Positions 36,883 through 48,529 of a DNA stretch of 64,000 nucleotides are shown here, in pieces (the stretch's first letter is position 1; the number at the start of each line of letters is the position of its first letter). The notes below the pieces were generated by a model, which made no database searches, was not told the origin of the DNA, and saw only the letters and a program-made list of their open reading frames with translations. The position numbers were made by a program, and so were the translations under genes. The stretch is taken from contig NZ_CP007445.1 of assembly GCF_000599985.1 (NCBI RefSeq), positions 2,542,001 through 2,606,000 on the forward strand, written 5' to 3'. Source of the stretch: Gilliamella apicola. GTDB lineage: Bacteria > Pseudomonadota > Gammaproteobacteria > Enterobacterales > Orbaceae.

Positions 36883-38076
36883 TTATTTATTTTCCATTCG
36901 TTTAAGTACATTTTGATGGGATGGCATATTTGATGCACCTTCACGTTCGACCGCTAAAGATGCAAAAGCTGAAGCATAAACTGCCGATTGATAGAGAGTT
37001 TCTCCTTTAGCCAATGAGGCACAAAAAGCACCATTAAAAGCATCACCAGCACCAGTAGTATCAATAGGAACAGCCAAGAAAGGCTTAATATGTTGATGAT
37101 GTTTACCATCAAATATAAGCGAGCCTTTACTTCCTAAAGTAATAATTACTGTTTGGATACCCAATAAATATATTTTTTCTGCGGCAAGCTTGGCACTATC
37201 GAAATCATTAACCTCAACTCCTGACATTAAACTTGCTTCAGTTTCATTAGGAGTAATAATGTCGATATAAGGTAATAACTGTTGAATATCTTTTGAATAT
37301 GGAGCAGGGTTAAGGACAACTTTAACACCTATAGTTTTAGCTAATTTCATTGCATTTAAAACAGCATCAATATTATTTTCAAGTTGAACTAATAGAATAT
37401 CAGATTGTTTAAGATAACTTTCTAACATTACAATTTCTTTATCAGTAATTGTTAAATTAGCGCCAGGGTAGATGGCAATCATATTTTCGCCATTCTCTTC
37501 AGAAACATAAATAACCGCATTGCCTGTAGGTTCTTTATCTGATTGATACAAAGTAAACGAGTTAATTTTTGATGAAGAGAGATGATCATGAGCAAATTGA
37601 CTAAATTGATCCGTTCCAACTTTTGCGACAAAATGAACTTTTGCATCAGCATGACTTGCAGCAAGAGCTTGATTTGCTCCTTTTCCACCTGGACCAAGCA
37701 TACTTTTTTGAGCTAGAATAGACTCGCCACCTTTAGGAAATCTTGCCACCTGCGCAACAATATCAACATTAAATGAACCTAAAATACAAACATTTCCATT
37801 CATTCTGTCTCCTCGTTTTTTAAATTTTTGTTTCTCATATCTTGTCATTAATAAGGTAATACATTCTTTATCAGTAATATTGCTTACAAGTCTGTGCCTT
37901 TTAATCATAGCCCCACCGTAGCAACGAATAACTAATAATTGTTGATCCAACATATTGAGATCTTTTCTAATAGTCTCTTTAGATACTTTAAATATTTCTG
38001 AAAAAAATTGGACACTACCTTTTTCATGTTTATCTAAATAAGCTAAAATAGCTTTTCGTCTTTCTTCTAAGAACAT
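36883..38076 (-). CDS. DeoR-type HTH fused to ribokinase
   Basis: 397 aa from the ATG at 38076, which has AGAGG seven bases upstream; the ATG at 38100 lacks a site. Residues about 1-60 are a DeoR winged HTH (RRKAILAYLDKHEKGSVQFFSEIFKVSKETIRKDLNMLD, then CYGGA). From about residue 90 there is a full ribokinase (NVCILGSFNVDIVAQV, GPGGKGANQA, and TTGAGDAFNGAF with the catalytic Asp). The protein may sense its own substrate or product and repress the operon. HTH-PfkB fusions are known, but a DeoR-ribokinase fusion with a nucleoside hydrolase makes a compact autoregulated salvage unit. Confidence 0.88.
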   Translation of the reverse strand: MFLEERRKAILAYLDKHEKGSVQFFSEIFKVSKETIRKDLNMLDQQLLVIRCYGGAMIKRHRLVSNITDKECITLLMTRYEKQKFKKRGDRMNGNVCILGSFNVDIVAQVARFPKGGESILAQKSMLGPGGKGANQALAASHADAKVHFVAKVGTDQFSQFAHDHLSSSKINSFTLYQSDKEPTGNAVIYVSEENGENMIAIYPGANLTITDKEIVMLESYLKQSDILLVQLENNIDAVLNAMKLAKTIGVKVVLNPAPYSKDIQQLLPYIDIITPNETEASLMSGVEVNDFDSAKLAAEKIYLLGIQTVIITLGSKGSLIFDGKHHQHIKPFLAVPIDTTGAGDAFNGAFCASLAKGETLYQSAVYASAFASLAVEREGASNMPSHQNVLKRMENK

Positions 38077-38100
38077 AAGATAATCCTCTAAATGAGCCAT

Positions 38101-38440
38101 TCAAAGTATAACTTTGTTGAATCATAAAAAGAGTGATAATAATCATAACTTATGAGATAAAACAGAAGCAAACGGAACTATAAATGTTTGAGTTCGACTG
38201 CTCTAAAAATAATAAAATAAATAAAAACCATTAATTTTCATTATTATCTAACCTATTATTAATTGTTATCAGTCAAACAACTTTATTTTCTGTTTAAAAG
38301 ATAAACGTGCGCCAAGCTATCATAAAAAATAATAATTTAATTTCGATAATAAAAAATAAATTCCCTACTCGCTATGACGCTATTTTGTGCTAGAATCAAA
38401 GCACTATCACCAACTCACTTTAACATAAGGATGAAATGCA
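38101..38440 (+). promoter_or_regulatory. Divergent control region with pntA promoter
   Basis: No gene lies between the kinase and pntA. An extended -10 element, TGCTAGAAT (38388-38396), precedes pntA, and AAGGATG at 38427-38433 is its ribosome binding site. I cannot identify the operator of the DeoR-kinase operon. Confidence 0.5.
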
Positions 38441-39973
38441 ATGCATATCGGTATACCTAAAGAACGGTTAGCCAATGAAGCTAGAGTTGCAGCAACTCCC
38501 CAAACAGTTGGACAACTGTTAAAACTTGGATTTACAGTCTCTGTCGAACAAGGTGCAGGGCACGCTGCTCATTTTGAAGATCAAGCATTTATTGATGCTG
38601 GAGCAACAATTCAAAATAATCATGATATTTGGCAAAATGACCTTATTTTAAAATTTCATGCACCAACAGATGAAGAAATTTTACTAATGAAAGAGGGATT
38701 AACTCTCATTAGTTATATTTATCCAGCCCAACATCAAGAACTTTTAGAAAAACTTGCAGCTAAAAATATAACTGTAATGGCTATGGACTGTGTTCCACGT
38801 ATTTCACGCGCTCAGTCACTTGACGCATTAAGCTCAATGTCTAATATTGCAGGTTATCGATCTGTTATTGAAGCAGCAAATCAATTCGGTCGATTCTTTA
38901 CAGGGCAAGTAACAGCTGCAGGTAAAGTACCGCCAGCAAAAGTTTTGGTAATTGGTGCAGGTGTTGCAGGCCTTGCAGCAATTGGCGCAGCAGTTAGTTT
39001 AGGTGCTATTGTTCGTGCATTTGATACACGTCCAGAAGTTGCAGAACAAATTAATAGCATGGGTGCTGACTTTTTAGAATTAGATTTCGAAGAAGAAGCT
39101 GGTTCTGGTGACGGCTATGCAAAACAGATGTCTGCTGCCTTTATTGAAGCTGAAATGGCATTATTTGCTGAACAAGCAAAAGACGTAGATATCATTATTA
39201 CTACAGCTTTAATCCCTGGTAAACCTGCACCAAAACTTATTTCGAAAGAGATGGTTGAATCAATGAAACCGGGTAGCGTTATCGTTGATTTAGCAGCCTT
39301 AACGGGAGGCAACTGTGAATTAACTAAACCTGGCGAAGTATTTGAAACAGATAATAATGTTAAAATTGTAGGCTATACTGATTTAGCTAATCGTATGCCA
39401 GCTCAAGCATCTCAACTTTACGGGACTAACATAGTTAATTTATTAAAACTGCTTGCTAAAGAAAAAGATGGTAACATTGATATTAACTTTGAAGATGTGG
39501 TTATTCGTGGCGTAACTGTAGTCAAAGATAAAGAAATCACTTGGCCTGCACCACCAATTCAAGTATCGGCTCAGCCTCAGAAAAAAGCAGCCGAACCTAT
39601 TGCAAAACCAGAACCAAAACCAATGGATCCTCAGAAGAAATATGGGATTTTGGCGTTAATTATTCTTGCTTACTTCTGGTTAGCAAACTCAGTGCCTGAA
39701 AGCTTCTTAGGACATTTTACTGTATTTGCACTATCTTGCGTTGTTGGATATTACGTAGTTTGGAATGTCACCCATTCTCTACATACACCACTTATGTCTG
39801 TAACGAATGCTATTTCCGGAATTATATTAGTTGGGGCTATATTGCAAGTCGGCGATGATAATGGCTTAACTACGGCAATTGCATTTATTGCTATTTTGAT
39901 TGCTAGTATCAATATTTTTGGTGGATTCTTTGTTACCCAAAGAATGCTAAAAATGTTCCAACGTGGCAAATAA
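38441..39973 (+). CDS. pntA: NAD(P) transhydrogenase subunit alpha
   Basis: A 510-aa protein. It has an N-terminal alanine dehydrogenase-like NAD-binding part ([20 protein letters not shown], then [20 protein letters not shown] near 165-190), a proline/lysine linker (about 375-395) and four membrane helices at the C-terminus. With PntB it couples proton entry to NADPH formation in the inner membrane. It is followed by pntB after 15 bases. Confidence 0.97.
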   Translation: MHIGIPKERLANEARVAATPQTVGQLLKLGFTVSVEQGAGHAAHFEDQAFIDAGATIQNNHDIWQNDLILKFHAPTDEEILLMKEGLTLISYIYPAQHQELLEKLAAKNITVMAMDCVPRISRAQSLDALSSMSNIAGYRSVIEAANQFGRFFTGQVTAAGKVPPAKVLVIGAGVAGLAAIGAAVSLGAIVRAFDTRPEVAEQINSMGADFLELDFEEEAGSGDGYAKQMSAAFIEAEMALFAEQAKDVDIIITTALIPGKPAPKLISKEMVESMKPGSVIVDLAALTGGNCELTKPGEVFETDNNVKIVGYTDLANRMPAQASQLYGTNIVNLLKLLAKEKDGNIDINFEDVVIRGVTVVKDKEITWPAPPIQVSAQPQKKAAEPIAKPEPKPMDPQKKYGILALIILAYFWLANSVPESFLGHFTVFALSCVVGYYVVWNVTHSLHTPLMSVTNAISGIILVGAILQVGDDNGLTTAIAFIAILIASINIFGGFFVTQRMLKMFQRGK

Positions 39974-39988
39974 AGGAGAGAATCAATA

Positions 39989-41377
39989 ATGTTAAGTAAC
40001 GGAATTATTCAAGCAGCCTATGTTATTGCTGCATTACTTTTTATATTCAGTTTACGAGGTCTTTCCAATCAAGAATCAGCCAAGTCAGGAAACATCTATG
40101 GTATGATCGGTATGGCAATAGCTCTTATCGCAGCAATTGCCAGCATAAATGGTGGGCTACACTGGATCATTATTGCCATGATTATAGGTGCCGCTATTGG
40201 TTTGTACCTAGCAAAAAATGTTGAAATGACACAAATGCCTGAATTGGTTGCTTTGTTACATAGCTTTGTGGGTATGGCGGCCGTTCTTGTTGGAATAAAC
40301 AGCTTCTTAGATCCGCACATGGTTGCAGCAAATGAAGTAACAATTCATTTGGTTGAAATTTTTGTAGGTGTATTTATCGGCGCAGTTACCTTCTCAGGAT
40401 CAATTGTAGCCTTTGGAAAGTTAAATGGTAAAATTAGTTCAAAACCATTATCTCTCCCAAATAAACACTATCTCAATCTAGCGGCAATAGTTGTATCAGT
40501 TATCTTGATGTTTACATTTATCAATGCACAAACCGGTGTAGGCGCCCTAGTTTGTTTACTTATCATGACAATTATTGCACTAGTGTTTGGTTTCCACCTT
40601 GTAGCATCAATTGGTGGTGCGGATATGCCTGTAGTTATCTCAATGCTTAATTCCTATTCTGGTTGGGCGGCAGCAGCGGCAGGCTTTATGCTACAAAACG
40701 ATCTTTTAATTGTAACAGGTGCGTTAGTGGGTTCTTCTGGGGCAATTCTTTCTTATATCATGTGTAAAGCAATGAATCGCTCATTTATCAGTGTTATCGC
40801 TGGTGGATTTGGAAGCGACGGTAGTGCCGCGAGTTCATCTGATGAAGAACAAGGTGAGTATCGTGAAATGCAACCTGCCGAAGTTGCACAAACATTAAAA
40901 GAAGCTCGTTCTGTTATCATCGTTCCAGGCTATGGTATGGCTGTAGCTCAAGCACAAGGTGCAGTAAGCAATATTACTGAGAAATTACGTGCAATGGATA
41001 TTGAAGTAAGATTTGGCATCCATCCTGTTGCTGGCCGTTTACCGGGTCATATGAATGTATTATTAGCAGAAGCAAAAGTACCTTACGATATTGTATTAGA
41101 AATGGATGAAATTAATGATGACTTCCCTGATACTGATGTTGTTTGGGTAATTGGTGCTAACGATACTGTTAACCCAGCAGCTGAAGAAGATCCAAATAGC
41201 CCTATCGCAGGTATGCCTGTTTTAGAAGTATGGAAAGCCAAAACAGTCATTATTTCTAAACGTTCAATGAATACAGGTTATGCTGGGGTACAAAACCCAC
41301 TATTCTTTAAAGAAAATAGCTATATGCTATTTGGTGATGCTAAAGATAGTGTTGAAAAAGTATTACAAAATTTATAA
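39989..41377 (+). CDS. pntB: NAD(P) transhydrogenase subunit beta
   Basis: A 462-aa protein. About nine membrane helices (1-270) are followed by the NADP-binding domain ([48 protein letters not shown]). GGAGAG lies before the ATG. The standard pntAB operon ends at a clear terminator. Confidence 0.97.
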   Translation: MLSNGIIQAAYVIAALLFIFSLRGLSNQESAKSGNIYGMIGMAIALIAAIASINGGLHWIIIAMIIGAAIGLYLAKNVEMTQMPELVALLHSFVGMAAVLVGINSFLDPHMVAANEVTIHLVEIFVGVFIGAVTFSGSIVAFGKLNGKISSKPLSLPNKHYLNLAAIVVSVILMFTFINAQTGVGALVCLLIMTIIALVFGFHLVASIGGADMPVVISMLNSYSGWAAAAAGFMLQNDLLIVTGALVGSSGAILSYIMCKAMNRSFISVIAGGFGSDGSAASSSDEEQGEYREMQPAEVAQTLKEARSVIIVPGYGMAVAQAQGAVSNITEKLRAMDIEVRFGIHPVAGRLPGHMNVLLAEAKVPYDIVLEMDEINDDFPDTDVVWVIGANDTVNPAAEEDPNSPIAGMPVLEVWKAKTVIISKRSMNTGYAGVQNPLFFKENSYMLFGDAKDSVEKVLQNL

Positions 41378-41405
41378 TAGTTGATTATTATAAACATGCT
41401 AAATG

Positions 41406-41433
41406 AACTGCGACTTTTGTCGCAGTTTTTTTG
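41406..41433 (+). terminator. Terminator of pntAB
   Basis: AACTGCGAC/GTCGCAGTT with loop TTTT and a seven-base T-tract. Confidence 0.9.
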
Positions 41434-41437
41434 AGTA

Positions 41438-42475
41438 TTAATTTTTATTATTTGAAAATATATCTGACAAAAAGTTAACTACAAGATGAGTGATTTCACT
41501 ATGTATTTCACTTCTCTGGCGAATTCCTCCATCTTTACAAATAATTCCTTCACCTTGTTTTTCTTGGTTTAATATCTCTATTGCATTAGTTTTACATATT
41601 TGGATAAAACTAAAATGCATTGCATCCGGAATAGTAATATAAGTGGAAGATGACTTTGCTAAAAATTGTTGAAGGTAGCCCGATTCAAGTTGAGCATTTG
41701 TATCATCTAGATCAATACCTGCACCAATAATAAGAGAAGGTATTTTAATTTCTTGCAAGCTTTCAATTGTAAATCCTCTTGTCAAACCGGCATCTAAAGA
41801 TATGAAAGCTTTTATTCTTGGGTCTAACATACTTTTATTCAACTCTGAATTTGCTAAACCAAGTTCAGATAGCAAATGACAACCTTTCAAATAAGAATGT
41901 ATCTTACAATCCTGATTAAAGGAATTAGTCGAAAATCTAGCGCCAGAAAGCGCTATTACAGACCAACCACCAAGAGAATGCCCTATAGCGGCAATCTGAT
42001 TAAAATTAACAATATTTGAAAATGTTTGATTGCCAATTAAAGCATCAATTGTTTTACTTAAATCTTGCGGACGTAACCATAGTTTAGATGATTGTTCAAT
42101 ATTACGATCAAATATGGTTGTTCCTGGATGATTGGGAGCAGCAACAATATAACCTCTTAAAGCAAGTTCATTAGCAAGCCAACTTAGATTTTGCCAACTT
42201 CCACCATAACCATGTGAAAGCAAAGCTAATGGATATTTAGTCGTACTGATTTTTGGTTCAGCATCAAGAGTAACTTCATGACCATAAAAAATAGCATTTT
42301 CTGCAACAGTTATTGGATGTTGATTATTATTAGTTGGATACCAGACAACAATGTCTATAGGCCTACCATCTTGTATATCATAATGAATTTTCTTAAAACC
42401 AATATTTTCTGATGCAGAACAGATAAATGGTAAAAACAAAATAAAAAAATTAAGCAAAAAGTAGAGTTTAACCAT
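41438..42475 (-). CDS. Exported alpha/beta hydrolase (PAF acetylhydrolase/dienelactone hydrolase-like)
   Basis: 345 aa from the ATG at 42475, chosen because it begins a signal peptide (MVKLYFLLNFFILFLPFICSA) and has AGGAA upstream. Nucleophile elbow IGHSLGGWS, oxyanion loop SHGYGGS, a likely acid in IIGAGIDLDD and a late His (DAMHFSF). The family includes platelet-activating factor acetylhydrolase-like esterases. The periplasmic substrate is unknown. It is a single gene. Confidence 0.8.
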   Translation of the reverse strand: MVKLYFLLNFFILFLPFICSASENIGFKKIHYDIQDGRPIDIVVWYPTNNNQHPITVAENAIFYGHEVTLDAEPKISTTKYPLALLSHGYGGSWQNLSWLANELALRGYIVAAPNHPGTTIFDRNIEQSSKLWLRPQDLSKTIDALIGNQTFSNIVNFNQIAAIGHSLGGWSVIALSGARFSTNSFNQDCKIHSYLKGCHLLSELGLANSELNKSMLDPRIKAFISLDAGLTRGFTIESLQEIKIPSLIIGAGIDLDDTNAQLESGYLQQFLAKSSSTYITIPDAMHFSFIQICKTNAIEILNQEKQGEGIICKDGGIRQRSEIHSEITHLVVNFLSDIFSNNKN

Positions 42476-42669
42476 TAAATTAATTCCTATTAAATATGCA
42501 ACTATTTTTAACTTTAACAATGACACTTAATTAACGATATAATAAATTTTATAACTTGTTAATCAATAGTTTATTTTATTATGTTAGGAAATTAATAAAA
42601 AGAATAGTGATTTAATTCTTGTCAAAAAGTTTCAGATTAACTATACGTTTTAGTATAAAAAACTAGTAA

Positions 42670-43314
42670 TTAACGTTTTCCTTGTTTAATTAATTCTTTG
42701 TGATAAAGATAATAGGCACCACGAGAAACCATTCGAAGCTGGAAAATAAGATCTTCGATTAATTTTTGACGTTGAACGATATCAAAATCAATCGCTTCTG
42801 CTCCTGCATTAAAAGCAATGGTTACCATTGCTTCAGCTTGTGCTACGTTATAATGATGAGGCATTTGATTAGCATTATCCAAATAATCAACCAATTCTTC
42901 AATAAAATGTTGAATTTCTCGTGCGATAGCTGAACGAAAGGCTGATGATGTTCCAGCCTTTTCACGAAGTAATAGTAAAAAAACTTTGGGATTTTTATCT
43001 ATGAACTCAATAAATGTTGTTACAGAAGTACGCAACACACTACCACCTTTTTCAATACGTTTTCGTGCTTGTCGTAACAATTGGCGAAGAGTTAAACCAC
43101 TTTCGTCAACCATAGCTAAACCTAATTCATCCATATCACGAAAATGTCGATAGAATGATGTTGCAGCAATACCCGCTTCCCGAGCGACTTCACGTAAACT
43201 CAAACTAGCAAAACCCTGCTCTGCATTCAATTGATTAAAAGCTGCATCAATTAATGATCGACGAGTTCTCTGTTTTTGCTGTGCTCGTACACCATTTGTT
43301 TTAATATTTTTCAT
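42670..43314 (-). CDS. fabR: FabR, repressor of unsaturated fatty acid synthesis
   Basis: A 214-aa TetR-family protein. The HTH ([39 protein letters not shown]) is near-identical in layout to E. coli FabR, which represses fabA/fabB in response to the unsaturated to saturated acyl ratio. The ATG overlaps the oxyR stop by four bases, so both are on one message. Confidence 0.93.
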   Translation of the reverse strand: MKNIKTNGVRAQQKQRTRRSLIDAAFNQLNAEQGFASLSLREVAREAGIAATSFYRHFRDMDELGLAMVDESGLTLRQLLRQARKRIEKGGSVLRTSVTTFIEFIDKNPKVFLLLLREKAGTSSAFRSAIAREIQHFIEELVDYLDNANQMPHHYNVAQAEAMVTIAFNAGAEAIDFDIVQRQKLIEDLIFQLRMVSRGAYYLYHKELIKQGKR

Positions 43315-44243
43315 TTTAAATTTGTTGACGCTAATAAACGTTCTTTTTCGGCAAATACTTTTGGCATATGTTCACGAATCGTTTTTGCAATTGTTTCATA
43401 ACGTGAACGCAAAGGTGAACCAGGTCTATAAATCAAAGCAATGCTACGTACTGGGACAGGGTCAGTACATGGAATATAGCAAATATTATCTCGCATTCTT
43501 TCATTTGGGGCTGCTAGCTCAGGAAATAAGGTTATGCCACGACCAGCAGAAATCATACTACGCAAGGTTTCTAAACTAGTTGCTTTAAATTGTTTATCTT
43601 CATCAATACCTACTTGAAAACAATATCCCATAGCATGTTCACGTAAACAGTGCCCATCTTCCAACATTAAGAATTTTTGACCTTTTAAATTAGAAAGTTT
43701 AACTGTTTGTTTATTTGCTAACTCATTATTTGCTGGAACAGCTAAAAACATCGGCTCATTAAATAACGGTAGTTCTATAAATTGCGCTGTTTCTTTTACT
43801 TGTGCAATTATCGCACAATCTAACTTGCCACTTTCAAGTTGAGCCACAATATTAGCTGTCTGCGCTTCGTGTAAATAAAGCTCTAATTGAGGGAAAGATT
43901 CATGCAGTACTGTTATTACATGTGGTAATAAATAAGGAGCAATGGTTGGTATTAAACCAATATGCATCGGACCAGACATCTCTTCTCCTTGGCGACTAGC
44001 CATCTCTTTAAGGATCTGAATATTACGTAATATCTCTTTAGCTTGTTCAACCAGCATCATTCCTGTCTGAGTAAATAAAACTTTGCGACTAGTACGTTCT
44101 AGTAACATTACACCTAGTTCATCTTCCAATTTTCTGATTTGTCCACTTAAAGTTGGTTGACTCACATTGCAAGCATCAGCAGCTTTACGAAAATGACGAA
44201 ATTCAGCTAACGAAACAAAATATTCCAAATCACGAATATTCAT
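43311..44243 (-). CDS. oxyR: OxyR, peroxide-sensing LysR regulator
   Basis: A 310-aa protein. N-terminal LysR HTH ([40 protein letters not shown]). The regulatory domain keeps the redox pair in [15 protein letters not shown] (Cys199 and Cys208 in E. coli numbering). It activates peroxide defence genes. It is co-transcribed with fabR. Confidence 0.95.
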   Translation of the reverse strand: MNIRDLEYFVSLAEFRHFRKAADACNVSQPTLSGQIRKLEDELGVMLLERTSRKVLFTQTGMMLVEQAKEILRNIQILKEMASRQGEEMSGPMHIGLIPTIAPYLLPHVITVLHESFPQLELYLHEAQTANIVAQLESGKLDCAIIAQVKETAQFIELPLFNEPMFLAVPANNELANKQTVKLSNLKGQKFLMLEDGHCLREHAMGYCFQVGIDEDKQFKATSLETLRSMISAGRGITLFPELAAPNERMRDNICYIPCTDPVPVRSIALIYRPGSPLRSRYETIAKTIREHMPKVFAEKERLLASTNLK

Positions 44244-44677
44244 AATGTCCCCAAAATAAGTTATCAGTTAATAGTGTATACTCAAACGATTTTTATTGGT
44301 TAATTCTGCTTTGAAAAATTAACATATTAAAAATATAACTTAAATATTTATCATGTTATTTATACAAACGATTTTCTACAATAAATTAAAAATCTTTGAA
44401 TATAGGTTAGTTAATCATAATTAGATAGTAAAATTACACATAAAATACATGTAAATAGATAATGTGCTTTTAAAGCAATATTGCTAATTGTACTATATAA
44501 AGTGCTATTATTGATAATTATGTTTAAAAATTTAAATAGAATATTAAACTAAAATCCTAAAGTATTTAATTTTACTATAGTTAACGTTGATAAATGAAGA
44601 AAAATGGAAAGTTATAAGTAATTGAGATATAATCGCGCGCAATATCACTTGAGTAAATACACTTTCAGAGGTGCGCT
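44244..44677. other. Divergent promoter region of oxyR and pcnB
   Basis: 434 bases, very AT-rich, without a gene on either strand. No operator could be assigned. It ends with AGAGG (44667-44671), the ribosome binding site for the AUU start of pcnB. Confidence 0.5.
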
Positions 44678-46012
44678 ATTTTAAAACATGTCTCTCGCTT
44701 TTACCGTAAAATGTTTCACATTGAAGACCCAAAAGAATCTCGATATGTTTCCATTTCTCGCAATGAACACAATATTTCCCGTAAAAATATTAGTGAAAAT
44801 GCGTTAAAAGTTCTTTATAGATTAAACAAACAAGGGTATGAAGCTTATTTAGTTGGTGGGTGTATTCGTGATCTTTTACTTGGTAAAACACCTAAAGATT
44901 TCGATATCGCAACCAATGCAACACCAGAACAAGTGCAAAAAACATTTCGCAATTGTCGTTTAGTTGGCAAAAGGTTTCGCCTTGCGCACATTATGTTTGG
45001 TAAAGAGATTATTGAAGTAGCAACCTTTCGTGGTGAACACAGCAACCAAGATGAACAAAACAATATCGCCAAACGTTCCCAATCGGGAATGTTACTGCGT
45101 GATAATGTATACGGAACAATTGAACAAGATGCCGTTCGTCGTGATTTCACAATGAACGCTTTTTATTATAGTATAAAAGATTTTACATTACGTGATTATT
45201 GTGGTGGCTTAAAAGATTTACAAAATGGAATCATTCGTTTAATTGGTGATCCAAAAGTTCGTTATCGAGAAGATCCAGTTAGGATGTTAAGAACGATTCG
45301 TTTTGCCGCTAAACTTGATATGCAAATTGAGCCATCAACCTCTGAACCAATTAAACATCTTGCACCTTTGTTAAAAAATATTCCGTCAGCAAGACTTTTT
45401 GATGAATCGCTAAAATTATTACAATCAGGCAATGGTTATAACACTTATTTATTATTAAGAAAATATCATCTTTTTGAGCAGCTATTTCCTGTCATTGAAC
45501 GGCTATTTACTCAAAATAATAATAGCTATTTAGAAAAAATGATTGAGCAAGTTTTAAAAAATACTGATTACCGCATAACTAATAAGCAACGTGTTAATCC
45601 AGCATTTTTATTTGCTGCTTTTTTTTGGTATCCAATTATTGAACAGACACAATTAACTTGTGTTGAAAGTGGTTTATTATTTCATGATGCATTTTCAATG
45701 GCTATTAATGATGTGCTAAGTGAACAATGCCGAATTATTGCAATTCCTAAAAGATTGACAACAATAATGGGAGATATCTGGCGTTTACAATTACGAATGA
45801 AAAAACGTGAAGGCAAACGTGCATTTGCAATTTTGGAACATCCTAAATTCCGTGCAGCTTATGACTTATTAGAAATGCGTGCATCCATTGAAAAGGGTGA
45901 ACTTTTAGTTCTAGCTAAATGGTGGGATGAATTTCAGCATACTTCTGTTGACAAAAGAATAGCAATGGTTAAACAATTGAGTAAAACAAATAAGCGCAGA
46001 GCCAAACATTAA
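44678..46012 (+). CDS. pcnB: Poly(A) polymerase I, apparent AUU start codon
   Basis: 444 aa from ATT at 44678; from the first ATG (44711) it would be 433 aa. Upstream of that ATG the frame stays open and reads (I)[10 protein letters not shown], which lines up residue for residue with the E. coli N-terminus MFTRVANFCRK. ATT has AGAGG six bases before it, and no in-frame ATG, GTG or TTG sits at that place. The E. coli gene is known to start at AUU, which limits its expression. Nucleotidyltransferase motif [24 protein letters not shown] carries the catalytic Asp pair. It adds 3' tails that promote RNA decay. The folK gene usually downstream is absent. Confidence 0.88.
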   Translation: MLKHVSRFYRKMFHIEDPKESRYVSISRNEHNISRKNISENALKVLYRLNKQGYEAYLVGGCIRDLLLGKTPKDFDIATNATPEQVQKTFRNCRLVGKRFRLAHIMFGKEIIEVATFRGEHSNQDEQNNIAKRSQSGMLLRDNVYGTIEQDAVRRDFTMNAFYYSIKDFTLRDYCGGLKDLQNGIIRLIGDPKVRYREDPVRMLRTIRFAAKLDMQIEPSTSEPIKHLAPLLKNIPSARLFDESLKLLQSGNGYNTYLLLRKYHLFEQLFPVIERLFTQNNNSYLEKMIEQVLKNTDYRITNKQRVNPAFLFAAFFWYPIIEQTQLTCVESGLLFHDAFSMAINDVLSEQCRIIAIPKRLTTIMGDIWRLQLRMKKREGKRAFAILEHPKFRAAYDLLEMRASIEKGELLVLAKWWDEFQHTSVDKRIAMVKQLSKTNKRRAKH

Positions 46013-46086
46013 TTTTTCATTCGCACTTTTGTAAATAACCGTTATAATGCTTATCATATAATAATCATAACTACCTTTAATCATTG

Positions 46087-48444
46087 ATGAAAAAATTAAC
46101 GCCGTCATTTATTGCAATTACCGTTACCCTTTCATTGTCTAATAGCTGTTACGCTATAGGTCTACCTAAAGCTGAAAGCAATAATCCACAATGTCTTGCC
46201 AATGTTCCAAAATTTGATCGACCATTAGTTCAAGGCGATATTAACACATTGCCTATTAATGCCGAGGCGAATCAATTTGAAGCCATTTATCCAAATACAG
46301 CCATTTATCAAGGTGATGTTTCAATAGAACAAGGGAACCGGACAATACAAGCCAATAAAGTCACAATTGACTCAACTAATAAAAACAACCGTATGGCGAT
46401 CTTACAAGGCAACATCAATTATCAAGACAATTTGATCAATATAAAAGGCAATAATGCATCAATGAATCTTAATAATAACGATACTCAAATTAGTCCAGGT
46501 GAGTATCACCTTGTCGATCGACTTGGTCGCGGTGATGCGGATGAGATGAAACTTGAAAAAAATCGATTGGTTATTTTAAAAAATGGCAGTTTTACCTCGT
46601 GTCCTGTTGATGACAGTACTTGGAGTATTAAAGGTTCAACAATTATTCACGATAATGAAGAACAATTACTTGAAGTATGGAATGCGGTATTTCGTATTGG
46701 TAAAGTACCTGTACTCTATTCTCCTTACTTACAATTACCCACTGGCAATAAGCGTCGCTCTGGTTTATTAATTCCTAATATGAGTTATAACAGTGTTAGT
46801 GGCATTGATTTTGCTTTACCTATTTATTGGAATATTGCACCTAATTATGATGCAACATTCACGCCAAGGGTATTGCAACGTCGAGGTATTCAATTGCAAA
46901 CTGAATTCCGTTATTTAAATGAACTTGGTTTGGGTACGCTTGCATTCGATTGGTTACAACATGATGCCAAATATAGCGAAGATAGGGATAGATTATTAAA
47001 CGGTAATAACTATGATGACAATCGCCATCGCTGGTTATTCTATTGGAAAAACGATGAATTAATCAATTACAATTGGCGTTTTACGGTTGATTCGACACGT
47101 GTAAGTGATAATCAATATTTAGCAGATTTAGATTCTAGATATGCATCCCAAACAGCAGGATATCTCACTCAGTTTTATAAACTGGGCTATAATGATCCAA
47201 ACTGGGATATTACTTTGGGCTATAAACACTTTCAAGCATTTCAAGATGGTGTGAAAGATTCATTGTATCAAACTCAACCACAACTAAATATTAATTATTA
47301 TAATTATGATTTTGGCCCGTTAAAATTTAAAACATTTTCCCAAGTATCTCATTTTATAAGCTCCGGAAAGAATAATCCTAAAGCATGGCGTACTCATATT
47401 GAACCATCAATTAATTATACTTTAACTAATTCTTGGACAATATTAACTACATCAGCCGGTATAATGGCAACCCATTATAGTCAAGATAATATCAAAAAAA
47501 GCATTGATAGGTATAAACAGTTAGATAAAAAAGTTAACCGCTTTATACCAAGATTTAGTATTGACGGTAAAATTATATTTGAACGTGACTTCAACTTCAT
47601 TGATGGCTATACCCAGACATTAGAACCTCGCGTAAAATATATATATATTCCATACCGAAATCAATCTAATATAGGCACTTATGATTCCACATTATTACAA
47701 TTTGATTATGTAGGTCTATTTAGAGATCACCCGTACAGCGGGTTAGATAGAATTGCTTCCGCTAATAATATAGCCACAGGAGTAACAACTCGTTTTTACG
47801 ATAACAATAAAGTTGAAAAGTTTAATTTATCCATAGGACAGATTACTTACTTTGCTAAATCAAAAACCAGTGAACATAATACTGGATTAGATGAAAATTC
47901 GGATACTGGTAGTATCACTTGGGCTTCAGATAATTTTTGGCGGATCACTGATGATATGATTTTCAGAAGTGGTATACAGTATGATACTCGAATTGATACC
48001 GTATCTCTAGCTAATGCAATATTTGAGTATCGTCCATCAAGTGAAAAATTATTACAGCTATCTTATCGTTATGCTAATCATAATTATATCAATATGGTTG
48101 ATTTAAATTCTTTATATAAGAATTATAAACAGGATATATCACAAGCTGGATTCGTTACGGCATGGCCATTGTCACAAACGATTAATACTGTTGGTTCATA
48201 TTATTACGACGTTAACTTAGGGCAAACGGTCGATAGTTCAATAGGTTTACATTACAGTGATTGTTGCTGGGGAATGACCGTACAATATGGACGAAAGTTA
48301 ACAGATTGGGACTCAATTACGCGAAGTAGTAAATACGAAAATAAACTCTCGGTTAATTTTGAATTACAAGGTTTAGGGCGTAACCGAGATGCGAAAGCAA
48401 AAATGTTAAACTTTGGTAAACTTCCATACACAACAACATTTTAA
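46087..48444 (+). CDS. lptD: LptD, outer membrane LPS assembly barrel
   Basis: A 785-aa protein with a signal peptide (about 1-24), an N-terminal beta-jellyroll domain (OstA-like, about 60-180) and a C-terminal 26-strand barrel. The four disulfide cysteines are in place: PQCLAN near 35, TSCPVD near 175 and the CC pair in SDCCWG. With LptE it inserts LPS in the outer leaflet. It is followed by surA, which helps fold it, as in E. coli. Confidence 0.95.
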   Translation: MKKLTPSFIAITVTLSLSNSCYAIGLPKAESNNPQCLANVPKFDRPLVQGDINTLPINAEANQFEAIYPNTAIYQGDVSIEQGNRTIQANKVTIDSTNKNNRMAILQGNINYQDNLINIKGNNASMNLNNNDTQISPGEYHLVDRLGRGDADEMKLEKNRLVILKNGSFTSCPVDDSTWSIKGSTIIHDNEEQLLEVWNAVFRIGKVPVLYSPYLQLPTGNKRRSGLLIPNMSYNSVSGIDFALPIYWNIAPNYDATFTPRVLQRRGIQLQTEFRYLNELGLGTLAFDWLQHDAKYSEDRDRLLNGNNYDDNRHRWLFYWKNDELINYNWRFTVDSTRVSDNQYLADLDSRYASQTAGYLTQFYKLGYNDPNWDITLGYKHFQAFQDGVKDSLYQTQPQLNINYYNYDFGPLKFKTFSQVSHFISSGKNNPKAWRTHIEPSINYTLTNSWTILTTSAGIMATHYSQDNIKKSIDRYKQLDKKVNRFIPRFSIDGKIIFERDFNFIDGYTQTLEPRVKYIYIPYRNQSNIGTYDSTLLQFDYVGLFRDHPYSGLDRIASANNIATGVTTRFYDNNKVEKFNLSIGQITYFAKSKTSEHNTGLDENSDTGSITWASDNFWRITDDMIFRSGIQYDTRIDTVSLANAIFEYRPSSEKLLQLSYRYANHNYINMVDLNSLYKNYKQDISQAGFVTAWPLSQTINTVGSYYYDVNLGQTVDSSIGLHYSDCCWGMTVQYGRKLTDWDSITRSSKYENKLSVNFELQGLGRNRDAKAKMLNFGKLPYTTTF

Positions 48445-48529
48445 TGAATATATTAATTTTACTTATGATAACTAATTAATTTAATACAGTAATATGTATA
48501 CTGTAACAAACAATATGAGTAGCACAAAT

